DNA of 60,959 nucleotides from an uncultured Rubrobacteraceae bacterium (GTDB taxonomy: Bacteria; Actinomycetota; Rubrobacteria; Rubrobacterales; Rubrobacteraceae). The stretch lies in NCBI GenBank assembly GCA_902806075.1, contig CADCVG010000110.1, positions 1 to 60,959 of the forward strand. The letters are read 5' to 3'. Below, piece after piece: positions 1 to 8,352 of the stretch (positions are counted from its first letter, which is position 1; each line of letters opens with the position of its first letter). The notes under the pieces are model-generated. The model was not told the DNA's origin. It made no database searches and saw nothing but the letters and a program-made list of their open reading frames with translations. A program made the translations under genes and the position numbers.

Positions 1-2
1 AC

Positions 3-515
3 ATTGCCGACCGCGTCGGGCAGGCCGGCGCCCCCGGGGTGAACCTCTACCGGGCTCTCGCACACGCGCCAGGGCTGCTCAGAGCGTGGATCGACTTCGC
101 CTGGGCGTTGCGCGAGGAATGCGAGACGCCCCGCCCGCTGCGCGAGCTGATGATCCTGCGCACCGCCCAGCGCGCGCTCTCACAGTACGAGTGGACCCAG
201 CACCGCCTTATGGCCGCGGAAGCCGGCGTTGACGAGCATCAGGTTGCGGAGTTGCCGATGTGGCGAACCTCCCCGGCCTTCACCGACGCCGAGCGAGCTG
301 CCCTCGCCCTCACTGACGCTCTCGTCGACGGGTATGTTCCGGATCAGGTCAACGCCGCGCTGGGCGAGCACTTCGACGAGAAGGCCCGTGTGGAGCTGAC
401 GCTTACCGCTGCCTTCTATTGCGCGGTGCCTCGTCTGCTAGACGCTCTGCGCGTGCCCGTCGAGGAAACCTCTCCCGAGCGCGCCGCACGAGAGGACGGT
501 AACGATCGGGAGTGA
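3..515 (+). CDS. Carboxymuconolactone decarboxylase-family protein (5' end outside window)
   Basis: The frame is open from the first bases of the window, so the gene probably begins upstream; an internal GTG at 39 is the first start codon visible. The translation has the AhpD/CMD pattern: an N-terminal helix with NLYRALAHAP, then a segment with RELMILRTAQ, EWTQHR and later ALTDALV. The CxxC pair of true AhpD peroxidases is not seen, so a decarboxylase-like or unknown small-molecule role is more likely than peroxidase activity. The family is alpha-helical and usually oligomeric in the cytoplasm. Family is fairly sure; substrate is unknown. Confidence 0.7.
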   Translation: MADRVGQAGAPGVNLYRALAHAPGLLRAWIDFAWALREECETPRPLRELMILRTAQRALSQYEWTQHRLMAAEAGVDEHQVAELPMWRTSPAFTDAERAALALTDALVDGYVPDQVNAALGEHFDEKARVELTLTAAFYCAVPRLLDALRVPVEETSPERAAREDGNDRE

Positions 516-692
516 GCGCCGTCCTTGCCTCCTTCAAAGCCTCCCAAAACGCCTTCGAAGCCGCAGAGCCGCGTTGCCGCGCCCGCAGGCTCGTGGGCCT
601 CGTGCAGGACGGTGGCGAGGATCTTCTCGATTCTCACCGCCTACCCGCTTCTGCTTCGCAGGCTGCTGTCGAGAACCCCTATATCCCTTTCG

Positions 693-1817
693 TCACCCTC
701 TCCCCGTCATGAGTTCCTTTAGCAACGGCACCTCCATAGCTCTCTCGTAACCCCCTATGACCCCCGCCTCGCCTCGGGGCAGCCTTCCTCCCTCCGTCAC
801 CTCCCAGGCGACCTGGCCATCGTCGCGCCTCAACCGGACGACTTTCTGCTGCTGCGCCAGTCTGCGGACGTGCGAGTGTACGCAGTTGAGGCTGTAGGGG
901 CCGTAGTCGTAGCGCTCCTTTATCACGAAGGTTTCAGCGTGGAGCTCCGGTATCGTCAGCGCGCCGTGTCGGTTGAGGAGCACCAGCAGACGGCGTTCGA
1001 GTTGTAGCTGCTTAATCAGCATGTCCTCCAGGTAGTCCCTCGTATCCTGCTTGCCGGAGCGGGGCAGCTCGTGCCCCGGGAACAGGTACTCGGCCTCCAG
1101 GGCTAGGCACTTCTCGATGCTCTCAATCTGCTCGTCGGCATTGCCTACCGGATGGGGGTGTATCGGGGTGGGCCAGTACATCACGTCCACGAGGTACAGG
1201 CTGTTAGAGCTAGGGTTGTAGAGCGAGAGGTGCCCGGGGGTGTGACCAGGGGTATGCAAGACCTGGATTTTCAGTTCTCCGACTTCGAGTACATCCCCGT
1301 CTTCAACGGTCCGGTCCACCTCCACAGGGTAGTTCCAGTGCTTACGCATCGCGTCTTCGGGGATGAGGGCAGCCGACGGGTCCTCAAGATTCAGGTCTTC
1401 GGCGATCTCCTCCAGGTTCCCCCCAAAGGATTCGACGTAGTCGGGGCGGGTAGCCAGCATCGGATCTTCGAGGATCGCCCGCTCCTTAGGGTGGCACAGC
1501 ACCTCGGCCCGGTAGCGATTTTTGACGTACTGGGTGTTACCAGTGTGATCGAAGTGCCAGTGCGTCTGCACTATGTACTTCAGGCGCAGGTTGCGTTGGT
1601 CGAGTATCTCGCAGACCTTGTCCAGGACCCCCGAAGGGTACTCCGGCCGGGTCCGTATCCCCGGGTCGGTCATGAGTACCTCACCCCCGCTTATGATGAA
1701 CGCCACCATTGAGGAGATGCCGGGGTAGAGTTCCGACTCCGCTGAGACCCCGTGGGGCCCCGGGATCACGACCCCATCCGGTGTCTCGACGGTCGCCCAG
1801 AGCAGCTTCGTTGTCAC
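693..1817 (-). CDS. Metallo-beta-lactamase-fold hydrolase
   Basis: A 374-residue MBL-fold protein. The metal-binding signature HWHFDH lies at about residues 86-91, followed by HTPGHTPGH near 190, an aspartate in YLVDVMYW and a late FPGHELP. These are the ligands of a dinuclear metal site, so it is probably a zinc hydrolase. The C-terminal third (after about residue 265) is helical and resembles the winged-helix tail of LACTB2-like hydrolases. There is no signal peptide, so it should be cytoplasmic. The substrate cannot be told; thioesters, lactones and nucleic acids are all known in the fold. It stands alone, divergent from the integrase fragment to its right. Confidence 0.8.
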   Translation of the reverse strand: MTTKLLWATVETPDGVVIPGPHGVSAESELYPGISSMVAFIISGGEVLMTDPGIRTRPEYPSGVLDKVCEILDQRNLRLKYIVQTHWHFDHTGNTQYVKNRYRAEVLCHPKERAILEDPMLATRPDYVESFGGNLEEIAEDLNLEDPSAALIPEDAMRKHWNYPVEVDRTVEDGDVLEVGELKIQVLHTPGHTPGHLSLYNPSSNSLYLVDVMYWPTPIHPHPVGNADEQIESIEKCLALEAEYLFPGHELPRSGKQDTRDYLEDMLIKQLQLERRLLVLLNRHGALTIPELHAETFVIKERYDYGPYSLNCVHSHVRRLAQQQKVVRLRRDDGQVAWEVTEGGRLPRGEAGVIGGYERAMEVPLLKELMTGRG

Positions 1818-2009
1818 TACTTTTCTCTCCCCATTCCGAGTTCAACTTTCTCGGGGGCGACGTTAATGCACGAGCGCTCCAACGTCAACGGAAGCCGATA
1901 GCGCAAGCTCAACTCCGATCCGTCCCTCGATACTTCGGTTTCCGACACTCTGTGATCCGGGAAGCTCGTGACCGGTGCATGGTAATCAGCAAGCGCAGGT
2001 CATGCGGCT

Positions 2010-2366
2010 GTGGAAGCCCTGAAACGCCACCGGGTGCGGCAGGCCGAAGAGAAACTAAAGGTAGGCAGTCTCTACCAGAACCAGGGCCTCGCCTTTGCCG
2101 GAGAGATCGGGAACCTTATCAACCCGTCCAACCTCCGTCAGCGGTCTTTCGCATCGCTTCTCAAGCGCGCAGGATTGCCGCCGATCACTTTCCACAACCG
2201 CCGGCACACTTGCGCCTCGCTCCTGTTTCAGAGGAACATCCACCCGAAGTTCGTCCAGGAACTCCTGGGTTACGCCTCCGTCGCCATCACCCTCGGCACC
2301 TACTCCTACATACTGCCTGGGATGGGCGGTGAGGCCGCCGACGCGATAGGAGAAGCGCTCGGGTAG
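2010..2366 (+). pseudogene. Tyrosine integrase, C-terminal fragment
   Basis: Only the last ~118 residues of a phage-type tyrosine recombinase remain. The catalytic HxxR box is present as HNRRHT, followed by LLGYAS and the tyrosine region TLGTYSYILPG. The N-terminal DNA-binding domains and the first catalytic arginine are missing, and no start in frame would restore them; the frame opens at a GTG (2010). The usual box is HDLRHT with LLGHAS, so two normally conserved positions (D to N, H to Y) also differ. The last ~15 codons are nearly identical to another integrase tail at 33173-33229 beside tRNA-Val. It is probably the remains of the integrase of an element next to the 28-kb island. Confidence 0.8.
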
Positions 2367-2705
2367 CTATCTCCAGCTGCCATCATGGTGTCTCTTCACC
2401 GATCATCAGTCGAAGCACCGTAGCACCATGCTCTGCGAAAACCGCTAGCAGGAGAGACGATAGGTTGTGCTTTCTGAACTTAAACTGGAGGACGTGGAGG
2501 CGAACGGCAGTTCTCTAAGCGCTTTCGTTACGCGTGAACAAGGTGGACGACAGCATGTCTAACTTCTTCATACGCCTGCTCTCCCTTGTCAGCGAGCAAC
2601 CGTTGCTCACACCGTACGAGCAGCCATCTGCCTTCATCCACCGCCTAGTCTAAGATAACTACTGAGACCCCCGGCAGGGTCCTTGGCACTGGCGTTTTTT
2701 CGGTA
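2367..2705. other. Intergenic, no gene recognised
   Basis: This 339-bp stretch follows the integrase remnant and precedes the HEPN-like gene. No convincing reading frame, tRNA or repeat was found. GC content is lower than in the neighbouring genes, and the promoter of the two-gene unit at 2706 must lie here, but no box could be assigned confidently. Confidence 0.4.
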
Positions 2706-3650
2706 GTGATGAGGAAGCTAGAGCCAAGCTGTTATGAACATCGAAGGACGGATGTGAAGCGTTATAGGGTACTAAGGGAAGAGTTCGACACGCGGGCGAA
2801 CATCCTCTCGACGACTGTGGAGGACCACTGGGAGGAGCACATCAAGGAGATGTGGTTGGAGAACAAGGAGCAGATCAAGCGCGGTTTGCTTTACGAGTAC
2901 GGCTTCGACGATGCTGCGATGAAGCTGAAGAACTTCCTGGATCTTGGCGCCAAGCCGTTCTCAGTGATCTCCTACCACAACCGTTTCGCGCAACAAGCGC
3001 GACGGGCCTTTATCATAGGGGCGTATTATCCCTCACTAACGGGTGCTTGCGCCTTAGGGGAGAGGATCTTGAACCACCTGGTGCTGGACCTGCGCGAGCA
3101 GTACAGGGAGACACCGGAGTATAAGAACGTTCAGAAGAAAAAGTCGTTCGATAACTGGGATCGCGTGATCAGTACGCTCGAGGCTTGGAACGTGCTCTTG
3201 CCCCCTGCGGTGGAAGCGTTCAAGAAGCTCAAGGAGGCTAGGAACCGTCGCGCTATCCACTTCCATCGGGAGACCGACGATAGGGATCGGGAGTTCGCGC
3301 TAGAAGCCGTGAAGGCCCTGAGCGAGATCATCTCCGTCCAGTTCGGCACGATACCGCCTAAGCCGTGGTTTATCCCCGACATCGAGGCGGCCGGAGTCTA
3401 CATCAAGAAGGACATGGAAGAAGATCCTTTCGTCAAGCTGATATACCTTCCGAACTCTGTCCTCGTCGGGCCGGAACACTACCTCGAGGGCATGGACGAT
3501 GGTCGGTGGAAAGTGTTCGATAACAGCAACTACGACGACCGCAACATCTCCGACACAGAGTATGGCGAACTACTCAAGCAGGCGCAGGATGAACGGTTCG
3601 CTCAGATGAGAGAAGCTCAGGAGGGTACGGACACTGAGCAGCAAACGTAG
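2706..3650 (+). CDS. HEPN-like protein, putative RNase or toxin
   Basis: A 314-residue, mostly helical protein that I could not assign to a named family. The centre (about 95-205) has the HEPN layout: a helix with YYPSLTGACALGERIL, a loop, and a later helix with EARNRRAIHFH, which contains the R-x(4-6)-H motif with asparagine after the arginine. In HEPN ribonucleases these arginine and histidine residues form the active site. No transmembrane segment or signal peptide is seen. Its end overlaps the next gene, so both are probably translated together. The position between an integrase fragment and an att repeat fits a defence or toxin-antitoxin role; that is inference. HEPN assignment is moderate. 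Confidence 0.55.
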   Translation: MMRKLEPSCYEHRRTDVKRYRVLREEFDTRANILSTTVEDHWEEHIKEMWLENKEQIKRGLLYEYGFDDAAMKLKNFLDLGAKPFSVISYHNRFAQQARRAFIIGAYYPSLTGACALGERILNHLVLDLREQYRETPEYKNVQKKKSFDNWDRVISTLEAWNVLLPPAVEAFKKLKEARNRRAIHFHRETDDRDREFALEAVKALSEIISVQFGTIPPKPWFIPDIEAAGVYIKKDMEEDPFVKLIYLPNSVLVGPEHYLEGMDDGRWKVFDNSNYDDRNISDTEYGELLKQAQDERFAQMREAQEGTDTEQQT

Positions 3651-4914
3651 GAAACGCAAGCGCAAGAAGGCGCGAAACGCAGCAGACGCCGCTCAAACGG
3701 TCGGTGGGCCTTCAGGCAGCCAACTCCACTTTACGATAGGCACCGGTCCATCGATCGATCCAACGCTAGAGCAACTTACGTTGGCAAACGACGTGCGGCT
3801 GCTTAAAGCGGGTCTCTTGTACGCCGACCGCGTGAGGATGTGCAGCGTCGGAGCCTCGCTGACCTTGAGGATGCTTAAGGTTACCAGGATCACCGATCTC
3901 GGTCGCCAGATGGACTATATCGAGCGCCACTTCCGGGAGAACATCGGGCGGGACGATCCAGAAGCAGCGGAAACCATGATCGAGTTCGCACGACGCTACC
4001 GTGGTCTGCGTCGCAGTAGAAACCCAGACCGAGAGCAGATCGCACTCAAGATGCAACTTGCGTCTGAGTTCGGCCGCATCTGGGCGCAGTTCAGCAGCGG
4101 TTGGGAGGAGTTTGCCCGCAAGGCCGGGGCCAGAGAGGTAGTAGCGGCCCAACGCTCAGGTCTCGTGGACTTTTACGAGTTCGACGCCGGCGGCATCGAA
4201 AGGACCGCAGGTCTGACGATATCTTCGAACGAGCTTAGGTCCAACGAGTACTATGGGGAGATCACGACAGAACTTTTCGAGCTACTGTCACGTTCGGTGT
4301 CGGACGGTTCAACACACCCCTTGTTTGATGATCAGGCCGGCAACTTCGTAAGGTTAGGCGTCGACGCCGGAGTGACCGAGGTGTCGGAGTCTGGGTTAGC
4401 CCGCGGAAGGCACGCCGGTTTGGCCTCTCATCTGCTCCGTCGCCTTCCACTTTTCGATGATGCGACTGTCGGCGAGGTCCTCGATATCCGAAAAGAGCTG
4501 GATAAGCCGCTGGTCAGGTTCCGCAGCGCTATCGTGGCTTTCTCAGACGGGATGCGGGCTGCCAGTTGGGAACCAGAAGCCGCTGGGGACGCGGTGGAGT
4601 TACTCGTGAAAGAGGTGGAGCCAGCCGTGCTCGAGATCGAGGAGTTAGTACAAACCAACCACCTGCGAGGTCACCTTACTAATGCACTGACTGACCCGCA
4701 GCACTGGACGGCTGGCGGCGCCCTCGGCGTCGCAGCATACAACCTTGCCTCACTTCCCGAGCTTGCGTCTCTGGCCGTTGGCGGCACCGTGGGACTCGCC
4801 GCATCAGCTAGAAAGGCTTACCTTGAGTGGCGCGAGATGCAGCAAGAGATAGAGGGCAAACACTTGTTCTTCTACTATGAGGCCGGTCGCCGTCTCTCGG
4901 AGGCCAGCAGATGA
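3634..4914 (+). CDS. Unknown protein, partner of the HEPN-like gene
   Basis: The reading frame is open from 3610 and looks protein-like well before the TTG at 3781. I favour a CTG start at 3634, preceded by AGGAGGG at 3619-3625, which gives 426 residues and a 17-base overlap with the upstream gene; TTG 3781 (377 residues) is the fallback. The N-terminus would be very basic (KRRKRKRKK). The body is mainly helical; a conserved-looking piece reads LLYADRVRMCSVGASL. Near the C-terminus (about 345-385) a hydrophobic, alanine- and glycine-rich stretch could touch a membrane, followed by FFYYEAGRRL. No family was recognised. Coupling with the HEPN-like gene suggests a joint function. Confidence 0.6.
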   Translation: MSSKRRKRKRKKARNAADAAQTVGGPSGSQLHFTIGTGPSIDPTLEQLTLANDVRLLKAGLLYADRVRMCSVGASLTLRMLKVTRITDLGRQMDYIERHFRENIGRDDPEAAETMIEFARRYRGLRRSRNPDREQIALKMQLASEFGRIWAQFSSGWEEFARKAGAREVVAAQRSGLVDFYEFDAGGIERTAGLTISSNELRSNEYYGEITTELFELLSRSVSDGSTHPLFDDQAGNFVRLGVDAGVTEVSESGLARGRHAGLASHLLRRLPLFDDATVGEVLDIRKELDKPLVRFRSAIVAFSDGMRAASWEPEAAGDAVELLVKEVEPAVLEIEELVQTNHLRGHLTNALTDPQHWTAGGALGVAAYNLASLPELASLAVGGTVGLAASARKAYLEWREMQQEIEGKHLFFYYEAGRRLSEASR

Positions 4915-5210
4915 GCATCACGTGATAGCCCTCTACCCCCCTGGCCGCCTACACTTCGAGGCCGCCAGCAGAGAACTGCCAGGGGTTGCACTCAGGTGAA
5001 CCACAGGGGCACCAGTGCGATCACCAGGGTGGGCACGAAGTCTATCGCCTGCTCTAGCGCTTTTCTATCTGCCAGCTGTGGTCATCGGCTGAGCTATGCG
5101 GCGAACCGGAACCCGTGCAGTTCCTCCGCGCTTATAAGCCTTGAGGCTGCGTGGAAGTACAGTTGGAGTAAAAGGCGACGGAGACTATCTGGGTCGCTAG
5201 TTACACCAGA

Positions 5211-5239
5211 GCGTTTTTCCTGCAAAACGCCGCTTTTTA
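5211..5239 (+). terminator. Terminator-like hairpin beside the left att repeat
   Basis: GCGTTTT and AAAACGC pair across a six-base loop and are followed by CGCTTTTTAT. The structure would end transcription coming rightwards from the HEPN unit and stops one base before the 50-bp repeat. The right att repeat also has a hairpin close by, which supports the idea that both sites once had the same integrase-terminator-att layout. Confidence 0.5.
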
Positions 5240-5289
5240 TAAGTGGGCGATGCTGGGTTCGAACCAGCGACCCCCTCCTTGTAAGGGAG
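5240..5289. repeat. Left att repeat: 3' part of tRNA-Val (50 bp)
   Basis: These 50 bp are identical to 33323-33372. They hold the 3' side of a minus-strand tRNA-Val(UAC) gene: part of the anticodon arm, variable region, T arm and acceptor 3' strand. The 5' half of the tRNA is missing here, because the sequence diverges immediately after the anticodon stem. This is what the distal end of an element integrated in a tRNA 3' end looks like. Confidence 0.85.
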
Positions 5290-5606
5290 ATAACGGGCGT
5301 TGCACCATGTTGCACAGGTTTGCGAATACCGCTTATCTAAGCGGGTTTAGCTTCCCTCGCTTGCCCCGCGTTGCAGCGCATTGCGCTCCCGGTGGTATCA
5401 GCATGGTATCCAATGGTGCCGCGGTTAGGGCATATCTGATGGTTCACCAGGACAACCAGTCCATCAAGAGGATCGGGAGGGATCTGGCAGGATAACATAG
5501 TGGCATCGATATAGAGAGCCGCCCCTCGCATACATTATACGAGCATCTCCAATCCTACGTAAGGACCAAGGAGAAGGCCGGCAAAGGGAGAAGTGCGTTC
5601 TTCCAC
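5290..5606. other. Left inner end of the island, non-coding
   Basis: No gene is recognised in these 317 bp. Two TTGCAC hexamers occur ten bases apart (5300-5305 and 5310-5315), there is a short palindrome CCGCTTA-TC-TAAGCGG at 5329-5344, and a 20-bp motif shared with the other end lies at 5391-5410. Such repeats next to a crossover site may be arm-type integrase or excisionase sites. A short plus-strand piece near 5430-5490 (MVHQDNQSIKRI) faintly recalls an IS21 transposase N-terminus but is too short to call. Confidence 0.45.
5391..5410 (+). repeat. Shared end motif GGTGGTATCAGCATGGTATC
   Basis: The same motif with one mismatch occurs at 33236-33255, directly after the integrase tail. It is an imperfect direct repeat of TGGTATC units. 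One copy near each att repeat, inside the island, fits an integrase arm site; this is inference. Confidence 0.5.
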
Positions 5607-6803
5607 TTAAGCGAACGCGGAGATGCCGGTGACGTCACGGCCGACGATGAGCGACTGGATGGTGTCGGTCCCCTCGTAAGTGTAGACGATTTCCATGTCC
5701 GTCAGGTGGCGTGCCACATGGTACTCGAGGAGTATGCCGTTACCACCGAGGACGTCGCGGGCCATCTCGCAGACCAGCTTGGCCTTTCTGGCGTTGTTCA
5801 TCTTCGCCAGGGACGCCATCGGGCCGCTCATCTTGCCCTGCTCCCGCAGCTCCGCCATGCGGAAGCAGACGAGCTGCATGGAGGTGATCTCGGCGAGCAT
5901 GTTCGCCAGCTTGTTCTGGATCATCTGGAACGATGCGATGGGCTTGCCGAACTGCATCCTCTCCTTTGCGTAGGTGAGCGCCGCCTCGTAGGAGGCCACC
6001 GCGTGACCCACGGACTCCCAGGCCGCGCCACCACGCGTGGCGGTGAGGACCTTGTTGACGTCCTTGAAGGAGTTGGCGCCCTCGAGCTTATTCTCGACCG
6101 GGACGCGCACGTTCTCGAGCTTGATGTCCGGCTGCCAGACCGCCCGCTTGCCCATCTTGCCGGTGATGAGCTCCGTGGAGTAGCCCTCAGGGTAGCCCTC
6201 TGCGCCCTTCTCGACTACGAAGCCCTTCACCTGCCTGTCCTCGACGTCGCGTGCCCAGATGATGACGTTGTCCGCGAAGGTCGAGTTGCCGATCCAGCGC
6301 TTCTCGCCGTTGATGACGTACTCGTCGCCCTCGCGCTTCGCGCTGGTCTCCAGCGCGACGGTGTCGGAGCCGTGCGTCGGCTCGGTGAGGCCCCAGGCAC
6401 CTATCTTCTCGAGCCGCGCCATCTCGGGCAGCCACCTCTGGCGCTGCTCCTCGCTCCCGAGCATGTGGATGGTGCCCATCGCGAGCCCCGAGTGGACGCC
6501 GAGGAAGGTGTTTAGGCTTCCGTCGCCTCTTCCCATCTCGATGGCGACGATCCCGGCCGCGAGTTGGCTCATCCCCGGGCAACCGTAGCCTTCTATGGTA
6601 GTCCCAGCTATGTTCAACTCTGCGATCTTTGGGATCAGCTCGAACGGGAACTCGGCCTTGTCCCAGTACTCGTTGATGACCGGGATGACCTCGCGGTCGG
6701 CGAACGAGCGCACCTTGTCCCGAATCTCGCGCTCCTCGTCCGAGAGCATCTCTTCTAGTAGATAGTAGTCCGTGTTCAAGGATTGGGTAACGTCGGTCAA
6801 CAA
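5607..6803 (-). CDS. Acyl-CoA dehydrogenase, glutaryl-CoA dehydrogenase-like
   Basis: A full-length FAD flavoprotein of 398 residues that would oxidise an acyl-CoA at the alpha-beta bond and hand electrons to ETF. It has the three-domain order of the family: N-terminal helices, the middle beta domain with GAWGLTEPTHGSD and a RWIGN segment, and the C-terminal helical domain with QFGKPIASFQ and VLGGNGI. The catalytic glutamate is in TYEGTD close to the C-terminus. The overall pattern (EGYGCPGMS early, RWIGN) is closest to glutaryl-CoA dehydrogenases, which also decarboxylate; that subgroup is my inference. It is the last gene of the long minus-strand run 14397 to 5607 and lies next to the left att repeat. 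Confidence 0.85.
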   Translation of the reverse strand: MLTDVTQSLNTDYYLLEEMLSDEEREIRDKVRSFADREVIPVINEYWDKAEFPFELIPKIAELNIAGTTIEGYGCPGMSQLAAGIVAIEMGRGDGSLNTFLGVHSGLAMGTIHMLGSEEQRQRWLPEMARLEKIGAWGLTEPTHGSDTVALETSAKREGDEYVINGEKRWIGNSTFADNVIIWARDVEDRQVKGFVVEKGAEGYPEGYSTELITGKMGKRAVWQPDIKLENVRVPVENKLEGANSFKDVNKVLTATRGGAAWESVGHAVASYEAALTYAKERMQFGKPIASFQMIQNKLANMLAEITSMQLVCFRMAELREQGKMSGPMASLAKMNNARKAKLVCEMARDVLGGNGILLEYHVARHLTDMEIVYTYEGTDTIQSLIVGRDVTGISAFA

Positions 6804-6848
6804 TGTCTCTTTCCTCTCTGCCGTGGTTTTCTCACGCCCAGGCTCCTT

Positions 6849-8348
6849 TTAGGCCCGGGTTTCGTCCCCGATCCTGGGGAGTTCGCGTTTAAGGATCTTG
6901 CTGGTCGCGTTCTTGGGCAACTCCTCCATAAAGACGACCCGGCGGGGATACTTGTAGGCGGCGACGCGGTCCTTGGCGAAGGAGATCATCCCCTCTTCGG
7001 TGGCCGACTCGCCCTCCTTCATGGCGACGATGGCGGTCACCTCCTCGCCAAGCTCCTCGTAGAGGGCCTCTTCCACCTCGCGCGGGTAGACGTTGTAGCC
7101 ACCGCGTATGATCATGTCCTTCACCCGGTCCACGATGTAGAAGTAGCCGTCCTCGTCCATCTTCACGATGTACCCGGTGTGGAACCAGCCGTTCCTCATT
7201 GCCTCGGCGGTCGCCTCCGGCCTCTTGTAGTAACCCTTCATCACGTTATGGCCCCGTACGACCAGCTCACCTCGCTCCCCACACGGGACCTCCCGATCAT
7301 TCTCGTCGAAGACCTTTACCTCGATGCCCCAGAAGTGGAGCCCGATCGAGCCCACCTTACGCTCCTCGACCGAGCGGTTGAAGCAAGTGCCCGGGCTCGT
7401 CTCGGAGAGGCCGTAGCCCTCCAGGATCACGAGCCCGAAGCGCTCCTCGACAGCCTTCATGACCTCGACCGGCATCGAGGCCCCGCCCGAGATGCCTAGA
7501 CGCAAAGAAGAGGTATCGTAGTCCTCCGCGTTCGGGTGACGCAAGAGGTACTGATACATCGTGGGCACGCCGACGAAGGCGGTGACGCCGAAGTCCTGTA
7601 TAGCTCGGAGTGCCGCCTCGGGCTCGAAGCGCGGGACCATCACGATCGAGTTGCCCTTGTAGATCGAGGCGTTCATCACGGTGGTCTGGCCGAAGATGTG
7701 GAAGAGCGGCAAAATGGCCATCCCCACGTCGTCCTCGCGCAGTTTGAGGAGCTTGTCTGCCTTGTAGACGGCGTTGAAGAACAGGTTGAAGTGGGAGAGT
7801 TCCGCCCCCTTCGGTTGCCCCGTGGTCCCGCTAGTGTAGATCACGACCGCCGTGTCGTCCGGCATGGTCTGCGCCATATCGAACTCCGCCGGGTGGTCGC
7901 TCAACAGCCCCTCAAAACCGTGCGCTCCCTCCGGCGCCCCCTCCCCGTTCGGCTCCTCGACAATGACGAGGTTCTCGCAACCTTCCGTCCCTTCGAAACC
8001 TTTCCGCGCCTCCTCCAGAACCCCCTCCCAGGCGACGAGGGCCACCGCGTCAGAGTCGTCGAGGTGGTAGGCGACCTCGGGTCCCCGCAGCAGCACGTTC
8101 AAGGGGACCACCGAGGCGCCCGCGTTGAGGATGCCGTAGTAGGCGACGACGAACTCGGGCAAGTTCGGGACCATGATAGCCACCTTGTCACCGCACTTCA
8201 CTCCCATGGAGGCGAGCGCGTTCGCGAACTTCTTGGCCGCGTCGCGCAGCCCAGCGTAGTCGAGGACTCGGTCTTTAAGGATCAGGGCTGGCTTCTCCGG
8301 CCGCTCCTTGGCGCTCTCTTCGAGGAGCACCGCCAAATTCAGTGTCAC
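6849..8348 (-). CDS. Fatty-acid/aryl acid CoA ligase, AMP-forming
   Basis: A complete 499-residue member of the ANL superfamily. The phosphate-binding loop YTSGTTGQPKG is at about 170-180, the GYGLSETSP motif near 315, the hinge aspartate in YIVDRVKDMIIRGG near 410, and the C-terminal catalytic lysine in TSKILKREL near 487. It activates a carboxylic acid with ATP and CoA, releasing AMP and PPi. Chain length or ring specificity cannot be read from the sequence. It lies 4 bp after the 3-hydroxyacyl-CoA dehydrogenase gene, so the two are probably cotranscribed. Confidence 0.9.
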   Translation of the reverse strand: MTLNLAVLLEESAKERPEKPALILKDRVLDYAGLRDAAKKFANALASMGVKCGDKVAIMVPNLPEFVVAYYGILNAGASVVPLNVLLRGPEVAYHLDDSDAVALVAWEGVLEEARKGFEGTEGCENLVIVEEPNGEGAPEGAHGFEGLLSDHPAEFDMAQTMPDDTAVVIYTSGTTGQPKGAELSHFNLFFNAVYKADKLLKLREDDVGMAILPLFHIFGQTTVMNASIYKGNSIVMVPRFEPEAALRAIQDFGVTAFVGVPTMYQYLLRHPNAEDYDTSSLRLGISGGASMPVEVMKAVEERFGLVILEGYGLSETSPGTCFNRSVEERKVGSIGLHFWGIEVKVFDENDREVPCGERGELVVRGHNVMKGYYKRPEATAEAMRNGWFHTGYIVKMDEDGYFYIVDRVKDMIIRGGYNVYPREVEEALYEELGEEVTAIVAMKEGESATEEGMISFAKDRVAAYKYPRRVVFMEELPKNATSKILKRELPRIGDETRA

Positions 8349-8352
8349 ACCC

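Noticed and set aside
5430-5495. IS21 transposase start
   Set aside because: A 20-residue likeness to the IstA N-terminus ends at a stop; no other part of the element is found.
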